Part shown: one piece after another, positions 17,213 to 26,854 of the stretch
Numbering within the stretch: position 1 is the stretch's first letter
How the letters are laid out: every line of letters begins with the position of its first letter
Assembly (NCBI RefSeq): GCF_001730305.1
Contig: NZ_MIJY01000043.1
Span: forward strand, 1 to 64,000
DNA from: Enterococcus termitis
Lineage (GTDB): Bacteria > Bacillota > Bacilli > Lactobacillales > Enterococcaceae
Direction of reading: 5' to 3'
Length of the DNA stretch: 64,000 nucleotides
Notes under the pieces: model-generated
Seen by the model: only the letters and a program-made list of their open reading frames with translations
Database searches by the model: none
Told to the model about the DNA's origin: nothing
Made by a program: the position numbers and the translations under genes

Positions 17213-17422
17213 TTGTTAAATTTTATAGAACTTCAATTTTCGGGTACTAAAATATTCGGTTTTTATCAAAAATGACATACTTTCCTAGTTTTAAAGGCGA
17301 TTACTTCTTTATATTTTAATTTTTCAAGAAATTTTATTCTATTAATATGATATATCTAAAGATTATGAATCATCTATTACGCTTTCCAATACCTTTTTAC
17401 CCGTCAAGACAAATGGAACAGT

Positions 17423-17540
17423 AGGTTAAAGAATAGTTTCAAATGTATTAAAACTGGCACTAAATGTACTGGGAATAAGAAGGGACATGAAATAATTAAG
17501 TGCTAACTATTTGAAAAGATAGCTTTGGGCTCACACTTGG
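17423..17540 (+). repeat. Degenerate non-coding repeat, copy 1
   Basis: It shares the pattern AAAGAATAG, GTATTAAAACTGGCA, TAAATG, AATAAG, GCTAACTATTTGAAAAG with copies near 32645, 39595 and 40258. In the last of these the repeat precedes a surface-protein gene. Confidence 0.45.
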
Positions 17541-17789
17541 ATTAATCTAACACTTGATCTTTATCCCTAAATTATTCGTATTTTAGAATAATAATGAAAT
17601 ATATTAATTTGCTTCTTGATTCTTTCTTAGCTAATGCTAACAATAATATTTTTTGTGAAAAGACGAACAAGGACATAAAAAGGGCTGTGATTTTCTTAAC
17701 GAACTTATAAATAGTATTAATGCACAGGATGTTGAATTTGTTCAGGGGCTATTAGCAAAAAATACTACATTTATTTTCATTGATAAAAA

Positions 17790-17947
17790 TTTGTGCAACT
17801 ACGGAAAGGATTAGTACAGGTTTTAACTCCATTTGGAAAGATTTTTGTATTGGTAATACGAATTGTTTTTTCAACATTAATTCTTTTTTTATCAATTAAA
17901 GTAACTTCGCTATTCCGTTTACCAACATCAATACCAATAAAGAACAT
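17790..17947 (-). pseudogene. N-terminal fragment of an IS110-family transposase
   Basis: On the minus strand from ATG 17947: MFFIGIDVGKRNSEVTLIDKK, the first strands of the DEDD catalytic domain (first Asp in GIDVGK). The frame ends after ~50 codons and the rest of the element is gone. It differs from the intact IS110 element at 50.6-52.2 kb. Confidence 0.6.
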
Positions 17948-18218
17948 TAAATCAAATTCTTTTGAGAATTTGTCAGATAGTGGTTATCATCCTCTCTACT
18001 CTTGAATGATGTAGCCTTGTTAGATATTCAAAAATATGATTTTATCTAGCTCATTCATACTACTAGCTTCAAGAGAAAAAATATCAGTCTTTCGAAGGAA
18101 GACTAAGGTGATGTATGACCTTTGCCTGCTTACTACAATTCTAAACCACATAGTGGTTTGAATATATAGAATCATTTTAATAAATGTTCTAAATACTAAT
18201 ATACGAGGAGGTGATAAA

Positions 18219-19505
18219 ATGACAAATTTTCAAATACCATTAAAACAACATGTTGGTGCGCCGTGCAACCCAGTTATTGCCATTGGTGATTATGTGGAAA
18301 AAGGGCAGTTGATTGCTAATCCGGCAGGGCTTGGAGCTAATATTCATGCAAGCGTTTCTGGTGAAATCATTGCCATTACAGAAACGGCAATCGAAATTCA
18401 ATTAGCTGAAGTTCAACCTGATACTTTTGTACCGATTGCCGAGCAAACTGATCATTTAGCCATGATTGAGGAAGCGGGGGTTGTTGGTGCTGGTGGAGCA
18501 GGTTTTCCTACCTATGTGAAATTATCAACAAAAATTATTGGTGGCTATCTAATTGCTAATGCAGCTGAGTGTGAACCGTTACTAGCACACAATATTAAGC
18601 AAATTGAAGAAAATGCTGAGCAACTTGTTCGGGGACTTAAGTATATGATTGAGCTTACTGAAGCCAAGAAAGCTTATTTTGCGATTAAGACTAAATATCG
18701 AACAGCAATGTTTGCTTTAGGGAAAGCTGTGAAAAATGAACCGTTGATTGAAGTTAAATACTTACCAGATATGTACCCAGCAGGAGACGAGCGTGTGATT
18801 ATTCGAGAACTTTTGGGGATTACACTTAAGCCAGGTCAATTACCGATTGAAGCGAATGCAATTGTCTCCAACGTTGAGACAATTAAGCATGTAGCAGAAG
18901 CAATTGAGTTGCGTAAGCCGTGTATTGAAAAGGATGTAACTGTTTCAGGTCGGGTACAGCAAGGCTCGCACGTTTTTGAAAATGTTCCAATCGGTACACC
19001 AGTAAAACTATTGATTGATGCAGCAGGAGGCTATGTTGAGCCACATGGGGAAATAGTGATTGGCGGACCATTTACTGGTTCTAGTGGTGAAGAGGCGACA
19101 CCAGTTAACAAAACAACTGGCGGCGTTTTAGTCTCTATGCCTTTTCCTCAAGAAAATCGGAAAATCGGTATCTTAATTTGCGAATGCGGCGGAGGAAAAG
19201 CACGTTTAGAAGAAATTGCACACAACATGGGAGCAGAAGTTGTTTCAGAACAACAATGCAAACGAATGGTAGAAGTAAATGGAAGATATAGATGTGACTT
19301 GCCGGGCGTTTGCCCAGGTCAAGCAGAAAAAGTAATGCAAATGAAAAAAGACGGTGCAGAAGTTGTTTTAACAGGCACCTGTCAAGATTGAACAAACACC
19401 GTTATGGGTGTAGCTCCTAGGTTAGGAGTTCCGGTTTATCATCATACAGATCATGTGCTACGGGCGGCAAGTCATAAACTATACAGACGATTGCCTACCA
19501 ATTAA
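18219..19505 (+). CDS. prdC: PrdC, selenocysteine-containing electron-transfer protein of proline reductase
   Basis: 428 residues with one in-frame UGA at 19389-19391 read as Sec-391. The ATG has a consensus GAGGAGGTGATAAA. The fold is RnfC-like: an N-terminal biotinyl-like domain (ANIHASVSGEIIAI), a Gly-rich flavin/NADH-type loop (GVVGAGGAGFPTYVK), and Cys-rich segments near the end (ICECGGGKA, LPGVCPGQ). The redox motif is C-Q-D-U. After the UGA the frame runs 37 more codons (TNTVMGVAPRLGVPVYHH ...) to TAA, matching the known PrdC end. It is thought to pass electrons to the reductase. Confidence 0.9.
19413..19429 (+). promoter_or_regulatory. Candidate SECIS hairpin of prdC
   Basis: GCTCCTA and TAGGAGT form a tight stem with GGT at its tip, starting 22 bases after the Sec UGA. 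Bacterial SECIS elements sit at this distance and carry GGU in the loop for SelB. A 5-bp stem (ACACC/GGTGT) lies between. Confidence 0.5.
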
Positions 19506-19525
19506 AATTTAGGAGGTTTTGATTT

Positions 19526-21415
19526 ATGTCAATTACAGTTGAAACTGCTAAAGAGCACGCAAATGATCCAGCAGTATTATGTTGCCGTGCGGAAGCGGGT
19601 ATTACAATTGAACCATCAAACTTAGAAGATCCAGCAATTTTTGCAGATTTAGAAGATTCAGGCTTACTAACGATACCAGACAATAGCTTGAAAATCGGTC
19701 AGGTTTTAGGGGCTAAATTATTAAAAACAACGGATGCTTTAGTACCTTTGACGGTTGATTTAGTAGAAGGTGTTCTGGAATCAGAAGAAGTAAGCGAATC
19801 CGTTAAGCAAACAATAGTGGCAGAATCCAGTACGATGCAACCTGCTGCAACTGTACAAGAAGGACAAGTGTTTTCCGGGCAAACGATTAAAATTCACATT
19901 GAAGAAGGGAAAGGAATCAATTTAGAAGTCCCGATTCCAGCGATAGCAGCAGCTATGCAACCCACGATGGTATCGCAAGTACAAGCGACCGAAACCACAA
20001 CTTCTGTGACCGATAATCTTGTGGGAGAACCTGCGCAGGAACAAAAAATTCGTGGTTTTAAGCGTAAACACTTTAAAATTGAACAAGTAGTTTTTGCAGA
20101 AGAAACGAAAATTGAAGGTACGACTTTATATCTACGAGCGGCAGAAGCACTTTGTCAAGAAGCTGCAGCTACAGAAAAACTCGTAGAAGGAATGAAACTT
20201 GAAATTATCACACCTGATGCTTATGGTACGTACAGTGAGACAATTATGGATGTTCAACCGATTGCAACAAAAGAAGAAGGTGAAATCGGTGAAGGTGTCA
20301 CACGTATTTTAGATGGCGTTGTTATGATTCTTACAGGGACCGATGCTAATGGTGTACAAATTGGGGAATTCGGTTCATCAGAAGGTGAATTAGATCGTAA
20401 CATCATGTGGGGACGACCGGGTGCTCCAGATAAAGGGGAAATCTTTATTAAAGCACAGGTCACGATTAAAGCTGGTACTAATATGGAGCGAAGTGGTCCA
20501 TTAGCAGCTCACCAAGCCGCAGATTATGTGACAGAAGAAATTCGCAAAGCGCTTAAACAAGTTGAAGAAACGCTGGTCGTTGATACAGAAGAGATTACGC
20601 AATATCGTCGTCCAAGTAAGAAAAAAGTGCTGGTGATTAAAGAAATCATGGGCCAAGGTGCGATGCATGATAACTTGATTATGCCAATCGAACCAGTTGG
20701 GACACTTGGGGCAAAACCGAATGTTGATTTAGGAAACTTACCTGTTATTTTAGCGCCTACCGAAGTGTTAGATGGGGGAATCCACGCGTTGACATGTATT
20801 GGACCAGCATCTAAAGAAACATCGCGACATTATTTTCGCGAACCACTCGTGACGGAAGCGATGAAGGATGAAGAAATTGACTTAGTAGGGATTGCATTTG
20901 TCGGTTCTCCACAAGCAAATTCTGAAAAATTCTATGTTTCCAAACGGCTAGGCATGATGGTGGAAGCAATGGGGATTGACGGCGCGATTATTACTACAGA
21001 AGGCTTTGGGAATAACCACATCGATTTTGCATCGCACATTGAAGAACTTGGTAAACGTGGTGTGAAAGTGGTAGGAGAGAGTTTTTCCGCTATGCAAGGT
21101 GCTCTAGTTGTTGGTAATAAATACATGGAAGCCATGATTGATAATAACAAATCAAAACAAGGCATCGAAAACGAGGTGTTATCAAACAACACATTGTGTA
21201 AAGAGGATGCAATTAGAGCGTTGGCAATGTTAAAAACATTGCTAGGTGGCGGACAAATTGATAAGCCAGAACGTAAGTGGAATCCTAATGTTAAACAAAA
21301 TAACATTGAGGTTATCGAAAAACAATTAGGAACAAAAATTGATTTGGTTGAAAACGAGCAAGTTCTCCCTAAAAGTGAAAAACGTCGAAAAATCTATGAA
21401 AAAGACGAAGCATAA
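19526..21415 (+). CDS. prdA: PrdA, D-proline reductase proprotein (pyruvoyl-forming)
   Basis: 629 residues, with TAGGAGGTTTTGATTT before the ATG. The family is made as one chain that is cleaved before a Cys, which becomes the pyruvoyl group that binds D-proline. The site here is HALT-C-IGPASKET with Cys-424. Upstream are EFGSSEGELDRNIMWGRPG and GQGAMHDNLIMP, downstream FVGSPQANSEKFYVSKR and GFGNNHIDFA. The full-length fit to clostridial PrdA and the flanking prdC and prdB make the call firm. Confidence 0.92.
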   Translation: MSITVETAKEHANDPAVLCCRAEAGITIEPSNLEDPAIFADLEDSGLLTIPDNSLKIGQVLGAKLLKTTDALVPLTVDLVEGVLESEEVSESVKQTIVAESSTMQPAATVQEGQVFSGQTIKIHIEEGKGINLEVPIPAIAAAMQPTMVSQVQATETTTSVTDNLVGEPAQEQKIRGFKRKHFKIEQVVFAEETKIEGTTLYLRAAEALCQEAAATEKLVEGMKLEIITPDAYGTYSETIMDVQPIATKEEGEIGEGVTRILDGVVMILTGTDANGVQIGEFGSSEGELDRNIMWGRPGAPDKGEIFIKAQVTIKAGTNMERSGPLAAHQAADYVTEEIRKALKQVEETLVVDTEEITQYRRPSKKKVLVIKEIMGQGAMHDNLIMPIEPVGTLGAKPNVDLGNLPVILAPTEVLDGGIHALTCIGPASKETSRHYFREPLVTEAMKDEEIDLVGIAFVGSPQANSEKFYVSKRLGMMVEAMGIDGAIITTEGFGNNHIDFASHIEELGKRGVKVVGESFSAMQGALVVGNKYMEAMIDNNKSKQGIENEVLSNNTLCKEDAIRALAMLKTLLGGGQIDKPERKWNPNVKQNNIEVIEKQLGTKIDLVENEQVLPKSEKRRKIYEKDEA

Positions 21416-21450
21416 GCAAACAAGAATTGAGATATGTTTGAGGTGTGTTT

Positions 21451-21753
21451 ATGGAAGATAGAACAAATCAGTTGAAATATATGTCAACTGAACGGATGTA
21501 CGAAGGTATTTTAGTTGAGATTACAGATGCGAGTGTGACTATTGATATTAAAGGACGCTTGGGGCAATTTATGATTCCCAGGAGAATGATTATTTCAGCA
21601 GATCCTCTCCAATTAGGTCAAGAAGTAGGGTTTTTGCTATCCTATCCAGAAGTTTTGGAAGCAGAGCCAAACCAAAAGTATGTAGAGGCTATTCAGTCAT
21701 ATAAAGCAAAACAAGCAGAAATCAAAGCAGAATATAATCCGGAAAATAATTAA
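21451..21753 (+). CDS. CBO2463/CBO2479-domain protein of prd loci
   Basis: I take the ATG at 21451 behind TTTGAGGTGTGTTT; an in-frame GTG at 21445 is an alternative. The ~100-residue soluble protein has a small beta-barrel-like segment (YEGILVEITDASVTIDIKGRLGQFMIPRRM). Proteins of this kind lie between prdA and prdB in clostridia. Its role is unknown; assembly or RNA binding are guesses. Confidence 0.65.
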   Translation: MEDRTNQLKYMSTERMYEGILVEITDASVTIDIKGRLGQFMIPRRMIISADPLQLGQEVGFLLSYPEVLEAEPNQKYVEAIQSYKAKQAEIKAEYNPENN

Positions 21754-21772
21754 TTGAAAGGAGTTTTACCAA

Positions 21773-22498
21773 ATGTCATTAACAGTATTTGAAGGTTTAC
21801 AATCAGAAATTTTTGTACCAATTACACCAAAATCAATCTTTACACCTGTAAAAAAGGAATTAAAAGAAATGCGTGTTGCTCTAGCTACAGCGGCTGGCGT
21901 ACATTTGAAAAGCGATCAACGTTTTAATTTAGCTGGAGATACTAGCTATCGTGAGGTACCGGGAGATGCGCCGACTAGTGAGTTAATGGTATCACACGGT
22001 GGCTATGATAATGGAGATGTAAACAAAGATGTTAACTGTATGTTCCCGATTGACCGGTTACGTGAATTAGCGGAGCAAGGTTTTATTAAAGAAGTAGCAC
22101 CTATTCATTACGGTTTTATGGGTGGTGGCGGTGACCAAGATGCATTTAGTCAAGTAACTGGTCCAGAAATTGCACAGAAATTAGTAGAGGAAAATGTCGA
22201 TGCAGTTGTAATGACAGCCGGTTGAGGGACTTGTCATAGAACTGCCGTGATCGTGCAGAGAGCAATTGAGGAAGCAGGAATTCCTACTATTTTAATCGCA
22301 GCATTACCACCTGTAGTACGCCAAAATGGCTCGCCAAGAGCAGTGGCGCCACTTGTTCCAATGGGAGCAAATGCTGGTGAACCAAACAATATTGATATGC
22401 AGACTCATATCTTAAAAGATACTTTAACAGAATTAATTGCAATTGAAACACCAGGGAAAATTGTACCATTACCTTATGAATACATTGCACATATTTAA
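21773..22498 (+). CDS. prdB: PrdB, selenocysteine subunit of D-proline reductase
   Basis: 241 residues when the UGA at 22223-22225 is read as Sec-151. The ATG follows GAAAGGAGTTTTACCAA. The Sec motif is TAG-U-GTC-HRTAV, a U-x-x-C redox pair at the active site of the 26-kDa subunit. After it the frame continues VIVQRAIEEAGIPTIL to TAA at 22496. Earlier conserved pieces are LATAAGVHLKSDQ, DRLRELAEQG and HYGFMGGGGDQ. It acts with processed PrdA to reduce D-proline to 5-aminovalerate. Without Sec insertion the product would stop at residue 150. Confidence 0.92.
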
Positions 22499-22510
22499 TA
22501 ATGCGATAAA

Positions 22511-22535
22511 ACTATGGGGAATTTTTCCCCATGGT
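22511..22535 (+). promoter_or_regulatory. Hairpin between prdB and prdD
   Basis: ACTATGGGGAA pairs with TTCCCCATGGT (one G-T pair). It lacks a long T-run, so it may be a weak terminator, an RNA-processing site or a stabiliser that sets lower expression of later genes. Confidence 0.5.
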
Positions 22536-22550
22536 TTATACGCTGTTTAG

Positions 22551-23798
22551 GTGAAAAAAATGAAAAAAAGTGAATTGGAAATTCGTACATTCCCAATAGA
22601 TACAATAAAAATAGCTGAACTACCAATGCTAACGCCAGGATGCCTAACCATTACACAAGTGCCACCTGCTGAGGTTGACTGGTTGGAAAAATTTACGGTG
22701 AAAATCATTTCACCAACCGAGCGTCATCAACAAATCAATACAATTATGGATGTTTTACCAATTTCAACTAAGTCTTTAGGTGAGGTTGGTTATGGGATTA
22801 CACATACGTTAACTGGTGTAAAAGTAGTACTTACTGGTGCCATCGAAAATGGTGAACAGCTTCATGAATTTGGTTCATCCGCAGGATTTTTAGATGAACA
22901 AATGGTGTTTGGAAAAGCAGGGACACCGAATAATATGGAGCAGATTCTTTTGCTAGATATTTTAGTGAAAGAAGGAACAGTCTTTGATCGCAAACTATGC
23001 TTAAATGTATTTTCTTATGCGGATCAGTGGTTACAACCAATCCGAGAGCAATTGAAAAAGCTTGAAATGAAACAAGCAAAAGAACGGTGTTTTTTTTAAG
23101 CGAGCGATGCAAGTGGAAAACCAAAAGTTATTTTGGTAAAGCAAGTTGCTGGGCAAGGCGCGATGTATGATAACTTGCTTTTTCCGAAAGAACCAGGTGG
23201 TTTTGCAAACGGAGTGTCTATTATTGACATTGGTAATATGCCGATTTTACTTACCCCCAATGAATATCGTGATGGAGCTATTCGAGCGATGGTTTAAGTG
23301 AAAATATGAACAAGTGAAGGTGATCATGTGGGCATCGGACCATCTACAAAAGAAACAACGTTACACCACTTTCAAGATCCCATTGTTGCTATATTAGGTG
23401 AAGATACTGATATTGATTTTCAAGGCATCTTAGTAGTTGGAACACCGCAAGATAATTATCTAAAATATTTGGTTGGTAAAAGAACGGCGGTTTGGTTACA
23501 ACGCATGCAAACTGATGGTGTCATAGTGTCAACTGATGGATGGGGTAATTCAGATATTGATTTTGCCAATACGTTAGCCCAAATTGCTCAAAATGATATT
23601 TCAATCGTTGGTTTAAAGTTTATTGGTACACAAGCAGGTTTTGTTGTTGAAAACGAATATACAAAGATGGTTTTAGATACAAATAAATCGGAATCAGGGA
23701 CAGAAACACAAGTAGTTGGCGAAAATGCAGTTGATAAAATTGACGCGAAGAAGGCATTAGCTTTTATTAAACTAAAAATGCGCCAAAGTAAAAGTTGA
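22551..23798 (+). pseudogene. prdD: prdD-like gene interrupted by three in-frame stops
   Basis: The product is homologous to PrdA along its length. The part before the first stop (22551-23099) aligns with FGSSEGELD-type sequence. The middle part (GQGAMYDNLLFPKEPGG ... NMPILLTPNEYRDGAIRAMV) and the end (GIGPSTKETTLHHFQDP to 23798) are well conserved. Stops are TAA 23097, TAA 23295 and TGA 23307, all in one frame with no net frameshift. The last part could restart at GTG 23328, which has GAAGGTGAT upstream. It starts exactly where PrdA is cleaved, but the Cys position is Gly. I treat it as broken, with possible expression of two fragments. Confidence 0.7.
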
Positions 23799-23814
23799 AG
23801 GAGAGTGTAATAGA

Positions 23815-24831
23815 ATGAAAGCGGCAAAAATGTTTTCGGCAATTGACACGCATACAGCAGGAGAAGCAGCACGCCTTATTACAGGGGGAATTCCCAAAAT
23901 CCCTGGAAAAACAATGGCTGAAAAAAAACAATATTTAATGGAGCATAAGGATACATTAAGGCAAACTTTAATGTTTGAGCCACGTGGACATAATGATATG
24001 TTTGGAGCGTTTATTTTGGAACCGACGACTGCAGAAGCAGACTTAGGTATTATTTTTATGGATACTGGTGGTTATCTTAATATGTGTGGGCACAATACGA
24101 TTGCAGCTGTAACTGCAGCTGTAGAAACAGGGATGGTTGAAGTCAACGAATTGGATCGGAAAGTGTCTGTCACATTAGATACACCTGCAGGGTTAGTTCG
24201 GGCAACTGCATACTTAGATGAGCCGTTTCATGTTAAAGAAGTTTCTTTTGAGAATGTAGAGTCATTTCTTTATAAGCGTGATCAAGAAGTGGATGTTCCT
24301 GGCCTTGGAACAATAAAAGTTGATATTTCTTTTGGAGGTAGCTTTTTTGCAATCTTGTCTTCTAGTGTAGTTGGTTTAAAAGTAGAACCTAGTAATGTTG
24401 CGGAATTTGCTGCGTTTGGTGTTAAGATTCGTCAAGCAATTAATGAACAAATTATCATTCAACATCCTACGCTAACACATATTCAAACGGTTGATTTAGT
24501 TGAATTTTATGATGCGCCGACTAATCCTAGGGCAACCTATAAAAATGTTGTTGTCTTTGGCAATGGACAGATTGATCGTTCTCCGTGTGGGACTGGAACA
24601 AGTGCTAAAATCGCAACGTTATTTGCTAAAAATGAATTGAAAGTAGACGAACCATTTGTTTATGAGAGTATTTTGGGGACCCTGTTTATAGGACGTGTCA
24701 AAAGCGAAAGCAAAGTAGCAGATATTCCAGCAGTTATCCCTGAAATTACAGGGTCAGCTTATATTACTGGATTTAATAGCATTCTGGTTGATGATAAAGA
24801 TCCACTTAAGAACGGCTTTGTGCTGAAATAG
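23815..24831 (+). CDS. prdF: Proline racemase
   Basis: 338 residues, the normal length, with GAAGGAGAGTGTAATAG before the ATG. The two catalytic Cys motifs are MCGHNTIA (Cys near residue 91) and SPCGTGTSAK (near 260). The enzyme interconverts L- and D-proline without PLP, providing the D-proline that PrdA/PrdB reduce. A clostridial prdF sits in the same place after prdD/prdE. Confidence 0.88.
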   Translation: MKAAKMFSAIDTHTAGEAARLITGGIPKIPGKTMAEKKQYLMEHKDTLRQTLMFEPRGHNDMFGAFILEPTTAEADLGIIFMDTGGYLNMCGHNTIAAVTAAVETGMVEVNELDRKVSVTLDTPAGLVRATAYLDEPFHVKEVSFENVESFLYKRDQEVDVPGLGTIKVDISFGGSFFAILSSSVVGLKVEPSNVAEFAAFGVKIRQAINEQIIIQHPTLTHIQTVDLVEFYDAPTNPRATYKNVVVFGNGQIDRSPCGTGTSAKIATLFAKNELKVDEPFVYESILGTLFIGRVKSESKVADIPAVIPEITGSAYITGFNSILVDDKDPLKNGFVLK

Positions 24832-24846
24832 AAAGGAAGTATATAA

Positions 24847-25734
24847 ATGGCGACAATATTATTAGTAGTTTTAGGGGCTCTTACAATCTATTTTTTAAGT
24901 TACTTTATTAAAGATATCTATCGAAATAGGAATAATTTGGGCAAAGGAAATTATGTTATTTCAATGATTATCGGTTTTATTACGGACTTTTTGGATACCT
25001 TAGGGATCGGTTGCTTTGCACCGACCACATTAGCGTTTAAGCTTACCAAATATTTGAAATCGGATGCACTTTTACCAGGAACATTAAATATTGCGCATTC
25101 GATTCCCGTGATATTAGAAGCATTTATTTTCATTCGCGTTGTAGAAGTTTCGCCAGTTACATTAATATCGCTAGTAATTGCAGCGATTATCGGATCTTTT
25201 GTAGGCTCTAGAACTGTAGTGAAATTGCCAGAGAAAAAAGTTCAAATGATAATGGGAATTGCTTTGATTATAACCGCAGTCCTCATGATATTGAAGCAGC
25301 AAGGATTACTTGATGCTCTAGGCAAAGACAATACTGCACTAGGATTGACTGGTATTCGCTTAGTAATAGGTATTGTCGGGAATTTTATTTTTGGAGCTTT
25401 GATGTCAGCAGGTGTGGGACTTTATGCACCTTGTATGGCAATGGTAGCTTTGTTAGGATTAAATCCCCTTGTTGCTTTCCCAATCATGATGGGATCTTGC
25501 GCAGGATTGATGCCGGTTGCTAGTGTAGAATATATCAAAGTGGGTGAATATTCAAGGAAAGCTGCTATCGGAATTACTCTTGGGGGGATTGTAGGTGTTG
25601 TGATCGCAGCAACGCTTGTCAAAAGTATGAACCTTGAGATATTAATGTGGGTTATTATAGTGGTAATTATTTATACAGGTATTTCCATGTTGATTCAATC
25701 ATTAAAAGGTAAGGAAGAAGTAATGGAGGTTTAA
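24847..25734 (+). CDS. TauE/SafE family permease
   Basis: 295 residues with about eight membrane helices and GAAAGGAAGTATATAA before its ATG. Family features include GFITDFLDTLGIGCFAPTT in the first half and LIMGAL-like FGALMSAGVGLYAPCMAM in the second. TauE/SafE proteins move small sulfur-containing anions or organic acids. Lying between the reductase genes and selD, it could export 5-aminovalerate or move a selenium/sulfur compound. Neither is shown. Confidence 0.75.
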   Translation: MATILLVVLGALTIYFLSYFIKDIYRNRNNLGKGNYVISMIIGFITDFLDTLGIGCFAPTTLAFKLTKYLKSDALLPGTLNIAHSIPVILEAFIFIRVVEVSPVTLISLVIAAIIGSFVGSRTVVKLPEKKVQMIMGIALIITAVLMILKQQGLLDALGKDNTALGLTGIRLVIGIVGNFIFGALMSAGVGLYAPCMAMVALLGLNPLVAFPIMMGSCAGLMPVASVEYIKVGEYSRKAAIGITLGGIVGVVIAATLVKSMNLEILMWVIIVVIIYTGISMLIQSLKGKEEVMEV

Positions 25735-25798
25735 ACCCAAGCTTTTCCTTGGATTTAAACAGGCGGTTTTGACTCTAGTCTAAGGAGCGGAAATATAA

Positions 25799-26842
25799 AT
25801 GATAGATAAGCGTAAAGCAGTCGCGCCAAAAAAAGAATTAATTATCTGTGGTGGATGTAATGCGAAAATTGGGCCAGGACATTTAGATGAGATTTTGCAA
25901 GATATACCTAAGACGGAAAGTGATTCTTTGCTTGTCGGTTTTGATACAGCTGATGATGCAGCCGTGATTAAACTTTCTGAAGAGCAGGCGCTTATTCAAA
26001 CGCTAGATTTCTTTCCTACGATGGTAAGTGATCCCTATTTATTTGGTAAAATTGCAGCTGCGAATGCACTAAGTGATGTATATGCAATGGGAGGTAAAGT
26101 GTTATCAGCAATGAATATTGTTTGTTTCCCAGAAGACAAAAACTTAGCAATTTTGAAAGAAATTATCCGTGGTGGAGCTGAAAAAGTAAAAGAAGCAGGC
26201 GGCATTTTAGTAGGTGGACATTCTATTCATGATGCTTCGGTTAAATATGGTCTTTCAGTTACCGGTACAATTCATCCTAACAAGTTGCTAAGAAATAACA
26301 ATTGCCAGTTAGGCGATCATTTGATATTAACTAAACCTTTAGGTGTTGGGATTATTATAACAGCATATAATGTAGGGGAGATGGATCAAAAATCATTTGA
26401 TGAGGCAGTAGGTTATATGCAAACCCTTAATAAAGATGCCAGCGAAATTATAGGTGACTTTCAAGTATCAAGTTGTACAGATATAACTGGTTTTGGTTTG
26501 CTGGGGCATTTACACGAATTGCTGCATGGCGCTTTTTCAGCGTGTTTGTTTAGTAGTACAATTCCGATTTTAGCAGCTGCGAAACAAGCTGCTAATGAGT
26601 TTCTGTTGACTGCTGGTGGACAACGAAACCGTAATTATTTGGAGTCTTTTGTTCATTTTGAGCAAAATGATTTCGGGCTAGAAGAAATACTTTTTGATCC
26701 CCAGACTTCAGGCGGATTGTTAGTTAGTATTCCAGAAACGGAAGCAGATCAATTGGTTGCCGCGCTTCAAGAAGCTAAGATACCTGCAGCAGATTTTGGT
26801 AAAATAACAACGAAAGATAGTTGGGAAATCCGTGTGAAATAA
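25799..26842 (+). CDS. selD: Selenide, water dikinase (selenophosphate synthase)
   Basis: 347 residues, with TAAGGAGCGGAAATATAA before the ATG. It makes selenophosphate from selenide and ATP. The N-terminal catalytic loop is ICGGCNAKIGPG, with Cys-17, Cys-20 and Lys-23. The ATP/Mg part has FDTADDAAVI and the second domain DITGFGLLGHLHE, then FDPQTSGGLL near the end. It uses Cys rather than Sec at the active position. It feeds both SelA and any selenouridine or molybdenum-hydroxylase pathway. Confidence 0.93.
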   Translation: MIDKRKAVAPKKELIICGGCNAKIGPGHLDEILQDIPKTESDSLLVGFDTADDAAVIKLSEEQALIQTLDFFPTMVSDPYLFGKIAAANALSDVYAMGGKVLSAMNIVCFPEDKNLAILKEIIRGGAEKVKEAGGILVGGHSIHDASVKYGLSVTGTIHPNKLLRNNNCQLGDHLILTKPLGVGIIITAYNVGEMDQKSFDEAVGYMQTLNKDASEIIGDFQVSSCTDITGFGLLGHLHELLHGAFSACLFSSTIPILAAAKQAANEFLLTAGGQRNRNYLESFVHFEQNDFGLEEILFDPQTSGGLLVSIPETEADQLVAALQEAKIPAADFGKITTKDSWEIRVK

Positions 26843-26854
26843 GGAGGAATTGCT

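Larger units (their letters stand above)
17168..18218. other. Gene-free stretch between selC and prdC, rich in relics
   Basis: It holds a copy of a degenerate non-coding repeat (about 17423-17540), short broken frames (about 17640-17790) and an IS110 fragment (17790-17947). The prdC promoter must lie in the last ~150 bases. No PrdR-like regulator gene is present here, unlike in clostridial prd loci. Confidence 0.5.

Noticed and set aside
17054-17275. A 73-codon open frame over the tRNA-Sec locus
   Set aside because: It overlaps the tRNA on the opposite strand, has no family match and is explained by the RNA gene.
23307-23309. Reading the TGA in the prdD-like gene as a third Sec codon
   Set aside because: Two TAA codons in the same frame cannot be Sec, no redox Cys/Sec motif surrounds it, and no SECIS hairpin follows.
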